From an uncultured Lachnospiraceae bacterium (GTDB lineage Bacteria; Bacillota; Clostridia; Lachnospirales; Lachnospiraceae): a DNA stretch of 64,000 nt. Position 1 is the stretch's first letter, and the number at the start of each line of letters is the position of its first letter. Location of the stretch: NCBI GenBank assembly GCA_944380185.1, contig CALWGV010000017.1, forward strand, positions 1 to 64,000, given 5' to 3'. The notes under the pieces are model-generated. The model was not told where the DNA came from and did no database searches. It worked only from the letters and a program-made list of their open reading frames with translations. Shown piece after piece: positions 8,457 to 17,604 of this stretch. Position numbers and translations under genes: made by a program.

Positions 8457-9727
8457 CTGAGCGTCACCTCCGATACCGTCTGATCTCCCACTCTGAGCAG
8501 GCGGGACTGCGACAGGCTGACAATAACGCCCAGCGTTCCCCCCAGATCGCCCCGATAGCGCAGAACACCATTGTAAGCATACATACACAGCTCTGTCTGA
8601 TTATAAAAACAGATCCCATAATCGGAAAACTGAGCAGAGCTGTAGTCAAAATCAAAGCCAAACTCCTGCACGATATCTCCCGAGGCATTGTACACATGGA
8701 GCATATAGGGAAATTCCTGTCCGCTGCTTTCCGTGACAATTCCCACATAGCTGTCGTTATAGAAAACGCTGCGAATCTCCTCCTCATAGGTGTAGGACGG
8801 CCCCTGTTCCGGCAGAAGAGGCTCGCTGGCCGACAACTCCTCCATGGCATAAAAGGCTATGCCATTATCCAAAAACGCGCATGCCCTGGTATCGCTCAGG
8901 AAAGCCACCTGGGGGCATACCGTGCTGCCAACAGGGAAGGCTCCTGCCAATCTCTGATCAAGCATCTCTCCCACCTCGGAGAAATTATAAAAGGCAATAT
9001 TGTTCTGCATGCTTCCTGCATCGGCATAGATGCAGGACACCATCAGCTGAGTCCCCGAAGGGGAGAGCGACAAGGATATGGGATATCCCTGCCCGCCCAT
9101 CCAGAGCCGAATCTCAATATCGAGCCTGGCCCCCGTGCGGTCAAAAAAATTGATGTAGCTGACATCCCCTTCTTCCAGGACGGCGGCCACCATTCCCTGC
9201 CCTGCTATGGTCACGCTGGTCACCGGCAAAGTGGTGCTCACCGAACCCTGACAGCCTGTCTCATTAAAAATGTAGATATTGCTGCCCTCCTGGTCGGCCA
9301 CCACGGCGTAGGAACCGTTTACCGCCGCTATAGGTGAACGCATCTCATAGGCCTGAGTCCACACCACATCTCCCGACGCGTTTATGTAGGAAGAACCATC
9401 CCGCCCGAATTTCAGCACGCCGGCCCCATACTCCATGTAGGAAGAAAATTCATTCTCCGGCAGATCCTTCGTCCAGGCTACCTCATATTCCGTATAAATC
9501 TTATTCTGGCTGCGGTAATACAAATAAAAGACACAGCCCGCAATCAAAATCAGCGGCACTGCCATCAGCAGGATTTTTTTCACCCGATGGCGGATCAGCC
9601 GTCCCCGATAACCATCTTCCTCCTCAGCTGAAGGCAGATCAGGCTCCGCTTCATCCTGCCCAGTCACCAGCATCCGGCTGCGCAGCCTGCTTTTTCTTTT
9701 TTCTCTCTCCCGTTCCTGATCTGTCAT
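8453..9727 (-). CDS. DUF5711 family membrane-anchored beta-propeller-like protein
   Basis: This 424-residue protein has a charged cytoplasmic N-terminus (about 45 residues), one membrane helix (LLMAVPLILIAGCVFYLYY, about residues 53-71) and a large extracytoplasmic region of repeated beta-strand pairs. That layout matches DUF5711 proteins of Lachnospiraceae, which are predicted propellers of unknown function. It is the first gene of an operon with a histidine kinase and a response regulator, overlapping the kinase gene by 4 bp. A role as an extracellular accessory sensor or client of that two-component system is an inference. The ATG at 9727 has a GAGGA site about ten bases upstream. Confidence 0.75.
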   Translation of the reverse strand: MTDQEREREKRKSRLRSRMLVTGQDEAEPDLPSAEEEDGYRGRLIRHRVKKILLMAVPLILIAGCVFYLYYRSQNKIYTEYEVAWTKDLPENEFSSYMEYGAGVLKFGRDGSSYINASGDVVWTQAYEMRSPIAAVNGSYAVVADQEGSNIYIFNETGCQGSVSTTLPVTSVTIAGQGMVAAVLEEGDVSYINFFDRTGARLDIEIRLWMGGQGYPISLSLSPSGTQLMVSCIYADAGSMQNNIAFYNFSEVGEMLDQRLAGAFPVGSTVCPQVAFLSDTRACAFLDNGIAFYAMEELSASEPLLPEQGPSYTYEEEIRSVFYNDSYVGIVTESSGQEFPYMLHVYNASGDIVQEFGFDFDYSSAQFSDYGICFYNQTELCMYAYNGVLRYRGDLGGTLGVIVSLSQSRLLRVGDQTVSEVTLR

Positions 9728-9962
9728 AATGTATTTATCCTCTCATCCGATCGCCCGCTCATGTCCTAGACCTGGCTGCGCTCTTCTTTTCCTAAAGAGA
9801 TTAGGCCCTTGGGACCGTCGCGCATCTGCACGCACGGCTCATTGCCCATGTGGATATCTTACCATATTTTTTATGGAAATCCTAGATGCCTGTCCGGAAG
9901 AAAGACTGAAAGTTTTATGAAAACTGCCCGATTCAATTTAATGTTCTTAATTTATATCCCAT

Positions 9963-11264
9963 TTACGGAAGATTTAAAACCTGTCCTTCTTTAATTAGAT
10001 CTGCGTTGCTCAAGCCGTTCATCTCCTGGATGACCGATACCATGGCGTCTGTGCCGTAAAACTTGCGGCTGATAGAGGACAGGGAGTCGCCTGCCTCCAC
10101 TACATAAGTCAAACCGGCAGAGACCGGCTCCGTCTCCTCCGGCTGGCTTGGCGCCTGCGCAGGCGCCTCAGTGGGAGATTCGGCGGGGGCTTCCGTCGGC
10201 GCTTCGGTGGGAGGCTGCGTCGAAGGCTCCGTCGGCGTTTCGGTGACATTTTCACCGTTCTCACCGCCGGCAGTCTGTGTCCCGTCCGCGCCTCCTTCTC
10301 CCTCGTCCCCGGTCGGGTAGACATTGCCGGGGATCTCTTCCACCATCACCGGCTGGCCATCATAGGCTGCCGTGCTCCCCTCTTCTTCATTTTCTTCGCT
10401 TTCCTGGATATCTCCGGAGACCGGCAAGATCTCCGATGCATTGATTTTCAGTCTGTCCAGGATATCCTCCACCTGAATTCCTCCGTTTTCTCTCTGCATC
10501 AAAAGCAGGCCGCTGGCAAAAACCACGGCCGCCATAACCGCGCACAGGCCAAACAGCCCCCGGCTGCTCTTGCGCGCTTTTTTTTCTTCCTGCTGTCGGC
10601 GCATCCTTTCCCGAAAGCTCTCCGCCGGGTCTCCCAGAGAGCCTTCATTTTCTCTGACGCGTCCCCCGTATCCAGATAATCGGCCGCCGATATCGTTTCT
10701 CTCCGCATGCCGGTACCCTTTTTCTGTCTCAGGCTCCGTCTCCTGCGGGATCTTCCTTCTCCCCGGCAGCTCTTCCTTTTCCACCTGATGTTTCGGCAGG
10801 TTGTCCATCATGTACTCCTGCATGGCTTCGTTCCTCTCGAAATAGCAGAAATACCCCTGGAGCCGCTCTTCGTTTTTCCGTGTGATCCTGTAGAGAATCT
10901 CCTCTCCCTCCTCGGACAGGACAAACAAAAGCGTCTGTTCATTGTCCGGGAAATTATCGCGGACAGCGGCAAAAAGGGCCTGACGGCGAAGGCGCTGGCA
11001 CAGCCCTTCACAGACAAAAATTCCGCACAGCTCCTGCCCGGAAAAATATGTCCCCAAAGATTCATAGCTTTCTGTCCACGCCTCTTCCGGCAGCTGCAGT
11101 CGTCCCCCCTCCGTTCGCGCCGACCGCATTTCCACTGCTCCGCTGATAAAGAAACAGCCATTTTTTTCATCCTCCTGCCAGCTGCCCACCAGCATCCCCG
11201 CCGCTGCATTTTCTCCCCGCTCTTCCTGCAGTTTTCTCAGATATGTACTTACATAATCTTCCAT
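9963..11264 (-). CDS. Membrane protein with C-terminal LysM domain, probably envelope or spore associated
   Basis: This 433-residue protein has an N-terminal cytoplasmic domain of about 160 residues that I do not recognise with confidence (AAGMLVGSWQEDEKNGCFFI could suggest an MPN/JAB-like fold). A basic linker, a membrane helix (LFGLCAVMAAVVFASGLLLM), a long Pro/Thr/Glu-rich spacer and a C-terminal LysM repeat (YVVEAGDSLSSISRKFYG ... INLP-like end) follow. LysM binds peptidoglycan, so the C-terminus should face the wall. I chose the ATG at 11264 (AAAGG five bases upstream) over an unsupported GTG at 11327. It lies beside yyaC, so a sporulation role is plausible but unproven. Confidence 0.65.
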   Translation of the reverse strand: MEDYVSTYLRKLQEERGENAAAGMLVGSWQEDEKNGCFFISGAVEMRSARTEGGRLQLPEEAWTESYESLGTYFSGQELCGIFVCEGLCQRLRRQALFAAVRDNFPDNEQTLLFVLSEEGEEILYRITRKNEERLQGYFCYFERNEAMQEYMMDNLPKHQVEKEELPGRRKIPQETEPETEKGYRHAERNDIGGRLSGYGGRVRENEGSLGDPAESFRERMRRQQEEKKARKSSRGLFGLCAVMAAVVFASGLLLMQRENGGIQVEDILDRLKINASEILPVSGDIQESEENEEEGSTAAYDGQPVMVEEIPGNVYPTGDEGEGGADGTQTAGGENGENVTETPTEPSTQPPTEAPTEAPAESPTEAPAQAPSQPEETEPVSAGLTYVVEAGDSLSSISRKFYGTDAMVSVIQEMNGLSNADLIKEGQVLNLP

Positions 11265-11399
11265 GTATACCTTTAGTCTTTCTTCACGTCCTCCGATCTG
11301 GCGGACGTTTTTCGGTATTCGCTCCACTCCTTCGTCCTCCTCTCCCTATTCTTTCTTTCATCGGCGGCAAAGGGGAAAGACGGCAGAAGCTTTCGCCCC

Positions 11400-12014
11400 T
11401 CATCCGTCCTCCCTTGCCCCGCCGTCCATTCTGCCTTTGTTTCCCTCCAAAAGGCAATAAGCACCGATGCCTTCACATATACAGTCTGCCATTTCCATCA
11501 CCACGGACAATCTGGTATTCTGCAGCAGCAGAGGCTCCAGCGAATTGCTGCTGCCTACGATTCCCGTGATAAATATATCGCCCACAGCACTCAGGTTTTT
11601 GCGAACACCCAGCCCCGGCTTCAAGGGACCCAGGCCCACGGTGATATATCCCACATGCTCATGGCGGCCGATCGAAGCGTCCACTGCCACCACCACGCTG
11701 TCCTGATACTCTTTTCCTATCCGGCTTACTGTCTCTTCCAGATTGACGGCATGCACCGGCTTCTTCAATGTTCCCAGAAGCTTACCCGTTCCCTTTCGTT
11801 CCAGCTTATAACCCACCAGGGGACCCAGACTGTCTCCCGTGGACCGATCGCTCCCGATACATAAAAACAATACGTGTTCCTTTCCCTGCTCCTCCCTCAC
11901 CTGACTTACAAAACCCGCCAGCTGCCGTCCAAACATCAGCGGAGAAAACTTTTCCCCGGCCTGATGATAGTAGGCAAGCCGCTCAGCGGACAGCTGTTTA
12001 GCCTCACTCCACAT
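11400..12014 (-). CDS. yyaC: YyaC-type spore protease family protein
   Basis: This 204-residue protein carries LFLCIGSDRSTGDSLGPLVG near residues 50-69, VVVAVDASIG near 109-118 and GIVGSSNSLEPLLLQNTRLS. This is the pattern of the YyaC family, related to the germination protease that degrades small acid-soluble spore proteins. Length is typical. AAAGGTG lies six bases before the ATG at 12014. Its presence indicates a spore-forming lineage. Neighbours on the same strand are the DUF6128 gene upstream and the LysM protein downstream, with gaps of about 120-135 bp. Confidence 0.9.
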   Translation of the reverse strand: MWSEAKQLSAERLAYYHQAGEKFSPLMFGRQLAGFVSQVREEQGKEHVLFLCIGSDRSTGDSLGPLVGYKLERKGTGKLLGTLKKPVHAVNLEETVSRIGKEYQDSVVVAVDASIGRHEHVGYITVGLGPLKPGLGVRKNLSAVGDIFITGIVGSSNSLEPLLLQNTRLSVVMEMADCICEGIGAYCLLEGNKGRMDGGAREDG

Positions 12015-12137
12015 ATGATCACACCTTTTCGTCTGATTTTGCCGGGATGGGAGCAGATCTTCTCATCGCTCCCCCCCTCTGCGGAAAGCTCCCGACCTCT
12101 ACAGTATTTCCAGGTTTAACAAAATCAAACTGTTTTT

Positions 12138-13295
12138 CTATTTTTCCCCGTCAAGTGTGATCTTCGTATACCAATATCCCTCATAGCCGTCTTCGTCGGC
12201 AGTCAGGAAATTTCCAAAGCCGAAGAGCCCGGCGGAAAAGCGCTCCCGGTCATCTTTCGTCCCACGCACGCCGAGAATATATTCCTGTCCGCCATCCCGC
12301 GAGATTCTTCCCAGTATCAAATGACGGTAATGATAATATCCGTGAAGCAAAAAGCTATTGCTGCCGAAATGCCAGAGCCGCCGGGGCAGATAGCGCAGGT
12401 CTGCCGGACGAATCTGCAAAAGCTCCACTCCCTCCCGCCGAAGCTCGGGAGCCGTCTTGGGGTAGTACCGGCATAAACTCTCCCAAAGTCCCGGCTGAGG
12501 CAGACTCTCGAGTTTTTGCTCATTTTCTGACGGTTTATCATCTGCCCGTCTGCTCTCCGCCTGTTCGCCGCCGGTCCCTTTGTCTTCTGTCTGCCCCCGA
12601 ACGGAGGGCTGCCAAGCAGGCATCTCCCGGACCGCCTGCTCCATGGCAGCTGCCCTCTCCACAGATATGTTTCTGCCCGCCGGCTGGCGGATTACATCGA
12701 TGATGCGCAGCTGAGGCTGGACGGCAGTGGCCGCCGCCTCGCAGAACTGCGGACAGGCTGCCAGCTTTTCCGCCGCCTCCATAGCGGCAGCCGTCACATA
12801 GACGGTCTGAACAGGAACCTGCTCTTCCTGCTTTTGCGGCATCGCCTCCTCCCTGGGCCGGCCCCCCGCCGCTGCTGTATTCTGCCGGGCGGTCTCCCCA
12901 CCGATGAAGTCCCGGATATCCAGGCACTCTTTCTCCCAGGATGTCAGATAGAGAGTATCCCTGCTCTCTCCTACGAGCCACATTCCTCCGCATTCCGAAA
13001 GACTGCGGCCCGAATGAAAAAGGTCTTCCCGCAGCGTCGTCTCGCAAAACTCCCCTGCTCCTGCGCAGATGCGCATTTTTCCCGCCGAAAAACGCAGGGG
13101 ACGGCCATCTTCCCGGACAAAAAAGCCTACATCCAGCCCTTTGGCATCACAGCCGTAGGCTCCCTTTATACTCAGATTCAGACGGCATTTTTCATCTCTG
13201 GCCTCAATCTTGGCAAATCCCACATTTTTACCCTTGATTTCGCCGCTGTAAGCATATATGTACGAAATCCAGCGTTTAAACTCAGACATATCCAT
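12138..13295 (-). CDS. DUF6128 family protein
   Basis: This 385-residue protein begins MDMSEFKRWISYIYAY and has an N-terminal domain with many short beta strands (about 1-130), a low-complexity Glu/Gln/Ala-rich linker (about 130-285) and a C-terminal domain of about 100 residues (LRYLPRRLWHFGSNSFLLHG, YHYRHLILGRI). This matches my recollection of DUF6128 proteins of Lachnospiraceae, whose function is unknown. I prefer the start at 13295 (GGGAG directly upstream) over a TTG at 13334 or an ATG at 13289. There is no signal peptide or membrane segment, so it is probably cytoplasmic. Its proximity to yyaC may suggest a developmental role. Confidence 0.65.
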   Translation of the reverse strand: MDMSEFKRWISYIYAYSGEIKGKNVGFAKIEARDEKCRLNLSIKGAYGCDAKGLDVGFFVREDGRPLRFSAGKMRICAGAGEFCETTLREDLFHSGRSLSECGGMWLVGESRDTLYLTSWEKECLDIRDFIGGETARQNTAAAGGRPREEAMPQKQEEQVPVQTVYVTAAAMEAAEKLAACPQFCEAAATAVQPQLRIIDVIRQPAGRNISVERAAAMEQAVREMPAWQPSVRGQTEDKGTGGEQAESRRADDKPSENEQKLESLPQPGLWESLCRYYPKTAPELRREGVELLQIRPADLRYLPRRLWHFGSNSFLLHGYYHYRHLILGRISRDGGQEYILGVRGTKDDRERFSAGLFGFGNFLTADEDGYEGYWYTKITLDGEK

Positions 13296-13370
13296 CACAC
13301 TCCCATAGGTAATAGTATGAAAGGAATTGGACAAATATGTCCCTTTTTAAAAAAGAATCTTTCTGTCCTC

Positions 13371-13399
13371 TTGCAATTTTTTTCCGCGCGTAATAAAAT
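13371..13399 (+). promoter_or_regulatory. Sigma-A promoter for the yitT-type transcript
   Basis: TTGCAA (13371-13376) and TAAAAT (13394-13399) are separated by 17 bp, 147 bp upstream of the YitT-type start. The transcript would include the short leader reading frame and hairpin described next. Confidence 0.6.
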
Positions 13400-13434
13400 A
13401 AAGTTAGCGAGATTTTAACAGCCAGGTGATTAAC

Positions 13435-13515
13435 ATGAACCCTTCAAACATTTTTTTCTTATACACACGGAAACAGCAGGCCATCGGGTCTGCTGTTTTC
13501 GCTTTATTATGGTAG
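13435..13515 (+). CDS. Possible 26-residue leader peptide upstream of the YitT-type gene
   Basis: An ATG at 13435 with AGGTG six bases upstream opens a short frame that begins MNPSNIFFLYTRKQQAIG and ends AVFALLW before TAG at 13513. The 3' half of the frame is built from the hairpin at 13471-13508. A short frame overlapping a terminator-like hairpin downstream of a good promoter is the layout of a translation-coupled attenuator. No similarity to a known leader peptide is claimed. Confidence 0.4.
   Translation: MNPSNIFFLYTRKQQAIGSAVFALLW
13471..13508 (+). terminator. Attenuator-like hairpin in the yitT leader
   Basis: AAACAGCAGGCC (13471-13482) pairs with GGGTCTGCTGTTT (13486-13498, one G-U pair), followed by TTCGCTTTATT. 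On the plus strand it sits 38 bp before the YitT-type start, where a plain terminator would have no gene to terminate. It is therefore more likely an attenuator. Confidence 0.5.
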
Positions 13516-13545
13516 CGCGAAAGATTTTCGAGGAGGTGACAGACA

Positions 13546-14412
13546 ATGAAATTGTTGAAAAAGCTATATCCCATTTTTCTGGTTCTGGCGGGCAATACCA
13601 TCTACTGCCTGGGCGTGGTTCTTTTTGTTCTGCCCACCGGGCTGATCACCGGCGGCACCACAGGATTGGGCCTGTTTTTCGAACACAGCCTGAAGATTCC
13701 GCTGGGCCTGTTTATCCCTGTCTTTAATATTCTGATGTTTTTGCTGGGAGCGCTGGTACTGGGCAAACGCTTCGCTCTGACTACTATATTGAGCACCTTT
13801 TATTATCCGGTTATCTTTCACCTGCTGTCCGTTTTGTTTGCCGATGTGGTTCTGACCGCTGATCCGATGCTCTCCACCCTGTGCGCCGGCATTTTGATCG
13901 GCGCAGGCATCGGTCTGGTTATCCAGGCCGGAGCCTCCACCGGCGGCATGGACATACCGCCCCTGATCTTAAATCACCTCACCGGTCTGTCTGTATCCGT
14001 CGGTCTGTATGCCTTTGACTTTCTTATTTTGATTCTGCAGATGTTTTTCTCCGACACCGAACAGATTCTCTACGGAATGATCCTGGTGCTGATCTACAGC
14101 GTGGTACTGGATCAAATGCTTCTCATCGGCAAAAGCCGCATCCAGGTCAAGGTCATCAGCCCGCATTACGAGGAGATCAGCCTTACGGTCCAGAAACAGC
14201 TGGACAGAGGCGTAACCCTGTTTAATTCCGAGGGGGGATATACCCGCGAAGAATCCTTTACCGTCCTCACTGTCCTCTCCAAACGGGAGCTGGTAGTACT
14301 GAAAAATCTGGTGGCGGAAATCGACCCCAACGCCTTCCTTATCATCAGCCAGGTGACGGAGGTGCGCGGCCGAGGCTTTACCCTGGACAAGGTATACCGC
14401 AGACACAGCTGA
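13546..14412 (+). CDS. YitT family membrane protein (DUF161 plus C-terminal DUF2179)
   Basis: This 288-residue protein has five to six membrane helices in its first 180 residues. They include the duplicated glycine-rich segment GLITGGTTGLGL near 29-40 and GIGLVIQAGASTGGMDIPPL near 123-142, typical of YitT proteins. A soluble C-terminal DUF2179 domain follows (REESFTVLTVLSKRELVVLK, then a conserved DPNAFLIISQVTEVRGRGF). The family is widespread in Firmicutes and has no agreed function; membrane transport is often assumed. The start has a strong GAGGAGGT site. The acyltransferase gene follows 67 bp later and may be co-transcribed. Confidence 0.9.
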   Translation: MKLLKKLYPIFLVLAGNTIYCLGVVLFVLPTGLITGGTTGLGLFFEHSLKIPLGLFIPVFNILMFLLGALVLGKRFALTTILSTFYYPVIFHLLSVLFADVVLTADPMLSTLCAGILIGAGIGLVIQAGASTGGMDIPPLILNHLTGLSVSVGLYAFDFLILILQMFFSDTEQILYGMILVLIYSVVLDQMLLIGKSRIQVKVISPHYEEISLTVQKQLDRGVTLFNSEGGYTREESFTVLTVLSKRELVVLKNLVAEIDPNAFLIISQVTEVRGRGFTLDKVYRRHS

Positions 14413-14479
14413 CAAGATCAAACTGCTTTTCATTTCCCCTGAGCTGTGATACACTTTAGGGAAGAAGGAGAATATTACG

Positions 14480-15196
14480 ATGGAACGAATATTGATAATG
14501 GTTTTGCGCCTGCTGCCTCATGTGCCCGGTTGGGCCTATAAGCTGTGGACCTGGGCAGGCAATGACAAACACACACTGGATGAAAAGTACGCTCTTTTGC
14601 AGCTGATCACAAGAAATGCCTGTCGGGCCGGCCGGGTGACCATAGAAGCCTACGGTGTAGAAAACATTCCCTCCGAGCCGGGCTTTGTATTTTTTCCCAA
14701 CCATCAGGGGTTCTTCGATGTCCTGACCTTCCTGGCCACCTGTCCTTATCCCTTTAGTCTGGTGATGAAAAAAGAAGCGGCCAACTGGCTTTTAGTCAAG
14801 CAAGTCCGCCTGCTGTTAAATGCCATTCCCCTGGACCGGGAGAGCATGAAAGACTCCGTGCGCGTCATCACTGAGATGACAGAGCGCGTAAAAAACAAAG
14901 AAAATTTCCTGATTTTTCCTGAAGGCACCCGAAGCCGCAACGGCAATGAGATGCAGGAGTTCAAGGGCGGCTCCTTCAAAAGCGCCCAGCGTGCCCGCTG
15001 TCCCATTGTGCCGGTAGCTCTGATCGACAGCTTCAAGCCTTTCGACACCCACTCTATCCGTCCGGTGACAGTACAGATCCACTATCTTCCCCCCATCCCC
15101 TATGAGGAGTACCAGGGCATGCGCACACCGGAAATTGCCCGAATGGTACACGACCGCATCGAAGAAGTTGTAAAAGCTAATGTGCGGGAGCAATAG
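14480..15196 (+). CDS. PlsC-type lysophospholipid acyltransferase
   Basis: This 238-residue protein has the acyltransferase block I motif NHQGFFD near residues 74-80 (HX4D) and block III FPEGTRSR near residues 148-155. It also has a proline-containing block IV (VPVALIDSF). The family adds the second acyl chain to lysophosphatidic acid at the inner face of the membrane. Length is typical for PlsC. AAGGAG precedes the ATG. It follows the YitT-type gene and is followed by a hairpin at 15224, so it probably ends that transcript. Confidence 0.9.
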   Translation: MERILIMVLRLLPHVPGWAYKLWTWAGNDKHTLDEKYALLQLITRNACRAGRVTIEAYGVENIPSEPGFVFFPNHQGFFDVLTFLATCPYPFSLVMKKEAANWLLVKQVRLLLNAIPLDRESMKDSVRVITEMTERVKNKENFLIFPEGTRSRNGNEMQEFKGGSFKSAQRARCPIVPVALIDSFKPFDTHSIRPVTVQIHYLPPIPYEEYQGMRTPEIARMVHDRIEEVVKANVREQ

Positions 15197-15223
15197 AGAA
15201 AATAAACTTCAAATTATAATTTT

Positions 15224-15262
15224 GTGCCGGCTGTAGCCCTTTTGGGCGCGGCCGGCACTTTC
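15224..15262. terminator. Intrinsic terminator between convergent acyltransferase and LysR genes
   Basis: GTGCCGGC (15224-15231) pairs with GCCGGCAC (15251-15258), with an inner GCCC/GGGC stem, followed by TTTCT on the plus strand. It lies 28 bp after the acyltransferase stop. Confidence 0.75.
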
Positions 15263-15289
15263 TGTATCCTTCTATATCTATATCTATCG

Positions 15290-16189
15290 TCACCTCTCTT
15301 CCCCCTCTTCTCTTTTAAATCTCTTTTCCATAAATCCTGCAAAAGTTTGCATTGCTTTTGTAGGAGCGCGCAGACTGCTCCAGGCCAGGCCTACGCTCCG
15401 GTAGATCGCAGGGGCTATGGGAAGAAAACGAATCTCCTCCGAATTTTCCATATATAGATTCATTCCCTTGACCATGAAAGCCAACGCATTTTGAACGGTG
15501 ACAAGCTTGGGCAGAGCCTCTGCCGTACAGGCATCCAGCTTGCCGGGCGTGACATTATACTCCTCCAACAGCTGGCGGACAAACCATCCGAAATGAGAAT
15601 AATATCCGTTCAGGTAAATATGCTCCCCCTCCAGTTCTCTCAAATCCACCTCTCTCTGCTCACAAAAGCGATGACCTCTGGGAACAATAATATACAATCT
15701 CTCTCTGTAATATTCTTTCACGCAAACATATTCATAGTTTACCGGCAAGGGCGTGATCAGGACATCACAGCCTCTTCCCTCCAGCGGATTTGCGTCCTGC
15801 CCCGAATTAGAGAGATACATCAGATTGACATTCAAGTCAATATCCGGATTTTCCTCCACAAAATCCGACAATATATTCCGTGGGAACCCCCAATCAGAGA
15901 TTCCGACAGACAGAGTTCTTTCCGACATGTTCTTTTCCGCTTCTATATCGCCCATTGCCTTCTCATAAAGCTCTAGCATCTGTAAACCGTATTTCTGCAG
16001 AATCTCTCCATATGTATTGATATACAGCTTTCTTTTTCTTCTTTCAAAAAGCTTCACCCCGAGCATCTCCTCCATGCGCGCCAGAGACATGCTGAGAGCC
16101 GGCTGAGCAATGTTCAGCTCATTGCTGGCCTGAGTGATATTTTGATATTTAGCGATCGTAAGAAAATATTTCAGCTGCGTTATATCCAT
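15290..16189 (-). CDS. LysR-family transcriptional regulator
   Basis: This 299-residue regulator has an N-terminal helix-turn-helix (MDITQLKYFLTIAKYQNITQ, ASNELNIAQPALSMSLARME) and a LysR substrate-binding domain from about residue 90. It is divergent from the enolase-superfamily dehydratase and permease genes that start at 16389 and probably controls them. The AT-rich gap of 199 bp between them holds several weak -10-like sequences, but no single convincing operator. The ATG at 16189 has GAAAGGAA upstream. The inducer is presumably the substrate of the adjacent pathway. Confidence 0.9.
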   Translation of the reverse strand: MDITQLKYFLTIAKYQNITQASNELNIAQPALSMSLARMEEMLGVKLFERRKRKLYINTYGEILQKYGLQMLELYEKAMGDIEAEKNMSERTLSVGISDWGFPRNILSDFVEENPDIDLNVNLMYLSNSGQDANPLEGRGCDVLITPLPVNYEYVCVKEYYRERLYIIVPRGHRFCEQREVDLRELEGEHIYLNGYYSHFGWFVRQLLEEYNVTPGKLDACTAEALPKLVTVQNALAFMVKGMNLYMENSEEIRFLPIAPAIYRSVGLAWSSLRAPTKAMQTFAGFMEKRFKREEGEER

Positions 16190-16388
16190 GCCGCGTTCCT
16201 TTCATATTATTTTGTGATGTTTTTTCAACAAAGACATATTAGACGCTCGCCTTTAGTTATTGTAAATTTATACTATAGATCAGGTTTCTTATGGATATTA
16301 TACAGCATTTTTTATAATTTTTCCAGAGGAATCCATTCTATACGGAACATATTTATAATATCAAAACGTTATGAAAGGAAGGGATTGT

Positions 16389-17570
16389 ATGAAAATCACA
16401 TCTGTAGACGTCATCAAGCTGAAGCGTCTGGCCTTCAGTGCGCAGACCCCTGTTCTATGCCGTATCAATACCGATGAAGGTATCTACGGATATGGAGAGG
16501 CAGGCGTTTCCATTATGGATTTCTCTGTGGGCAGCTATGAGCTTTTAAAACTGTTTTCCCCCATGCTGATCGGAAAAGATCCCATGGACCACGAAGTGAT
16601 CTACAGCCAGCTGGCCGGTTCCTTCTGGGCCGAGGGGAACGGCGGCGTCATCATGGCCGCCATCAGCGCCATTGATACAGCCCTCTGGGATATTAAAGGA
16701 AAGGCTCTCGGCGTGCCGGTATACAAGCTGCTGGGCGGCAAACAGAGAGATAAGCTCCGCTGCTATGCCAGCCAGCTCCAGAGCGGTTGGAAATTCAGGG
16801 ACTTTATGACTGCTCCGGGCAGTATAGAGTTTCTCACCGATGCCTGCCAGGCTGCATTGGCAGACGGATATGACGCCATCAAAATCGACTTCATCAACAA
16901 ACGGCTGGACGGCAGAGCCGTAGACCGCCTGGAGATGAAAAACTATATTCCCAGAGAATGCATGAAGGAATTCGAGGCAAGGCTTCAGGCGGTGCGCGAC
17001 TGTGTGGGATCCGATATTGATATTATTCTGGAAAACCACTGCATTACTTCCCTGAACACGGCCATCCAGTTTGCCAAAGTGGCTGAGAGCTACGACATCA
17101 TGTTCTATGAGGAACCGGCAGGCCCGCTGAACCCCCAGGAATATAAGATTCTCTCGGAAAAAACATCCATTCCTCTGGCCACCGGAGAACGCTCCTACAC
17201 CCGCTGGGGATTCCTCCCCTTCCTGAAAGACGGGAGCCTCTCCGTAGTGCAGCCGGATCTGGGCAACTGCGGCGGTATCACTGAGGGCAAAAAAATCTGC
17301 GATCTGGCTCACACCTTCGGCGCAACGGTACAGACACACACCTGCAATACGCCGATCAGCATCGCAGCCTCCCTGCACCTGGAGGCCGCCATCCCGAACT
17401 TTATCATCCACGAGCACCATACCGTAGACACATTGCCGGAGGTCAGAGAGCTGTGCGTCTACGATTATCAGCCCGAAAAGGGCTACTACAGCATTCCTGA
17501 GCTCCCGGGAATCGGCAATGAGCTGAGCGACAAAGCGCTGGCCGAGGCGCAGATTGAAACCATCCGTTAA
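16389..17570 (+). CDS. Mandelate racemase/muconate lactonizing (enolase-superfamily) sugar-acid dehydratase-like enzyme
   Basis: This 393-residue protein has the N-terminal capping domain (about 1-120) and a TIM barrel. Candidate catalytic residues are Lys165 (AIKIDF), Glu215 and His217 (LENH), Glu241 (YEEP), Glu267 (TGER) and His317 (VQTHTCN). That layout resembles D-galactonate-dehydratase-like members that remove water from sugar acids, but the first metal ligand appears to be Glu rather than the usual Asp. The start at 16389 is chosen because GGAAGGGA lies just upstream; an ATG at 16371 is unlikely. It is followed after 34 bp by an APC permease and faces a LysR gene, so a small import-and-dehydration pathway is likely. 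The exact substrate cannot be read. Confidence 0.8.
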   Translation: MKITSVDVIKLKRLAFSAQTPVLCRINTDEGIYGYGEAGVSIMDFSVGSYELLKLFSPMLIGKDPMDHEVIYSQLAGSFWAEGNGGVIMAAISAIDTALWDIKGKALGVPVYKLLGGKQRDKLRCYASQLQSGWKFRDFMTAPGSIEFLTDACQAALADGYDAIKIDFINKRLDGRAVDRLEMKNYIPRECMKEFEARLQAVRDCVGSDIDIILENHCITSLNTAIQFAKVAESYDIMFYEEPAGPLNPQEYKILSEKTSIPLATGERSYTRWGFLPFLKDGSLSVVQPDLGNCGGITEGKKICDLAHTFGATVQTHTCNTPISIAASLHLEAAIPNFIIHEHHTVDTLPEVRELCVYDYQPEKGYYSIPELPGIGNELSDKALAEAQIETIR

Positions 17571-17604
17571 CGCAAGGCTTCACGAAAGAACAGGAGGGGT
17601 CATA

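Noticed and set aside
9728..9962. Possible small gene between the LysM protein and the DUF5711 gene
   Set aside because: Short plus-strand frames exist, but none has a convincing ribosome binding site or recognisable sequence. I see only AT-rich spacer with a weak minus-strand promoter-like sequence.
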